Assembly: GCA_002344005.1 (NCBI GenBank)
Contig: DDTD01000080.1
Location: forward strand, 50,359 to 58,288
Source of the DNA: Ignavibacteria bacterium UBA2373
GTDB taxonomy: Bacteria; Bacteroidota; Ignavibacteria; Kapaibacteriales; UBA961
DNA: 7,930 nucleotides
Reading direction: 5' to 3'
In this document: piece by piece, positions 7,267 through 7,930 of the stretch
Layout: the number at the start of each line of letters is the position of its first letter
Numbering within the stretch: the first letter of the stretch is position 1
Program-made: the position numbers and the translations under genes
The notes under the pieces: model-generated
What the model was told of the DNA's origin: nothing
Databases searched by the model: none
What the model saw: the letters and a program-made list of their open reading frames with translations, nothing else

Positions 7267-7930
7267 ATGGAAGGAATTATACTACTTGCAGATGATGAAT
7301 TAAACTCGTTGGAGTTTATGCAAGGAATTTACAAAGGGCTTATTAAGCATAATAAATATCCTGTATTGGGACTTGATAATCTTGATTTGACGAAATCGTC
7401 AATATTGGCTATCAACAACATCAAGGCCTTAATCATTGATTATACTTTTAAAGAAAAATCTAATGATCCTGATCTGCCTCATTTTGAAAGGAGAGCGAGT
7501 GAACTTCTCGAAGACGACAATTTACACATATTTTCTCTGATTTATGTTTACTCTCAAGAAAACCTTGAAGACACGGAGTTTGGAAAAAAATTGAAAAAAA
7601 AATATGGTGAAAATACTGTTAAATTCAGAATAAAGGCTTCCGATAGAAAAAAAATAGATAGTGAATATGAAGGAATTTTGGCTGATATACAAAAATGGGA
7701 CGAAGAACATTCTCATTTATCTGTTCCAAATATTTGGAATAAAACCCTTGGACAAGCTATACAAAATATATTCCGTTCACTTAATAATGCAGACCCAAAT
7801 TGGATAAAGGATTTATATTACAGTTCATTTTTATTCGACAAAAAAGGAGAACCAATTAACCCTCCACCAATTGACCCGAATGTTCAGGTGATAAATTTGT
7901 TTCAAAATATTTTATCTGAACACTTGATAC
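7267..7930 (+). CDS. Receiver-domain-like protein, N-terminal 221 residues; gene runs off the right edge
   Basis: The frame is open from the ATG one nucleotide after the upstream stop to the end of the window. The first ~140 residues fit a response-regulator receiver: hydrophobic strand ending in LLADDE (acidic pair D9-D10), a third strand ALIIDYTF with candidate phospho-acceptor D58, a strand ending YVYSQ with S96 in the usual Ser/Thr place, and FRIKAS with K123 as the conserved lysine. D58 to S96 (38) and S96 to K123 (27) are longer than in CheY (30 and 22), so this is a diverged or expanded receiver. Residues about 140-221 contain W144, W157 and W179 and a proline-rich turn (PINPPPIDP, 196-204); I recognise no domain there. 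The upstream kinase-like protein is the likely partner. The output domain lies beyond the window, so whether it is a nuclease, DNA-binding or other effector cannot be told. Confidence 0.75.
   Translation, partial: MEGIILLADDELNSLEFMQGIYKGLIKHNKYPVLGLDNLDLTKSSILAINNIKALIIDYTFKEKSNDPDLPHFERRASELLEDDNLHIFSLIYVYSQENLEDTEFGKKLKKKYGENTVKFRIKASDRKKIDSEYEGILADIQKWDEEHSHLSVPNIWNKTLGQAIQNIFRSLNNADPNWIKDLYYSSFLFDKKGEPINPPPIDPNVQVINLFQNILSEHLI

Noticed and set aside
7522..7716. Leftward 64-codon ORF
   Set aside because: It is antisense to the well-supported receiver-like gene and reflects its AT-rich composition.
5037..7930. Detocs two-component defence system
   Set aside because: The receiver-like gene pairs with a kinase as in Detocs, but the MutL/Hsp90-like head and the adjacent methyltransferase do not fit that system, and the effector is not visible.

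Overview
The window suggests a bacterium of the Bacteroidota/Chlorobiota/Ignavibacteriota group. This is an inference from sequence style. There are short ATCCC-n3-GGGAT and GCTCC-n3-GGAGC hairpin repeats, a TTTG-N19-TAnnTTTG promoter match, weak Shine-Dalgarno use on the right-hand genes, and a large secreted repeat protein. No rRNA, tRNA or marker gene is present to confirm it.

Layout. Positions 1-145 hold a symmetric cluster of four short palindromes (REP-like). A probable Rho-independent terminator at 221-251 ends a long leftward gene (322-3231). That gene encodes an exported 969-residue protein with thirteen G-[N/D/E]-D-x-Y motifs in a 26-27 residue periodic solenoid, then HEAT-like repeats and a lysine-rich tail. 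Positions 3232-3761 are a gene-poor divergent intergenic region with a doubtful 46-codon ORF, a Bacteroidota-type promoter match and a leader inverted repeat. From 3762 to the right edge runs a tight rightward operon that is visibly more AT-rich than the left-hand gene: a DNA amino-methyltransferase (3762-5033), a soluble protein with two GHKL ATPase modules (5037-7265), and the 5' part of a gene starting with a receiver-like domain (7267 to past the edge). The gaps are 3 and 1 nucleotides.

How the genes may work together (inference). The operon looks like an accessory, defence-type cassette. It combines a DNA-modifying enzyme with a cytoplasmic ATPase that joins an Hsp90/MutL/MORC-like head to a complete histidine-kinase core (candidate phospho-acceptor H530). 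The third protein has the acidic pocket, candidate phospho-acceptor D58, S96 and K123 of a response-regulator receiver. The simplest model is that the N-terminal ATPase head senses a DNA or protein state in the cytoplasm, the kinase core relays it by phosphotransfer, and the receiver protein controls an effector encoded beyond the window, with the methyltransferase marking self DNA. The effector is not visible, so restriction or abortive infection remains a hypothesis.
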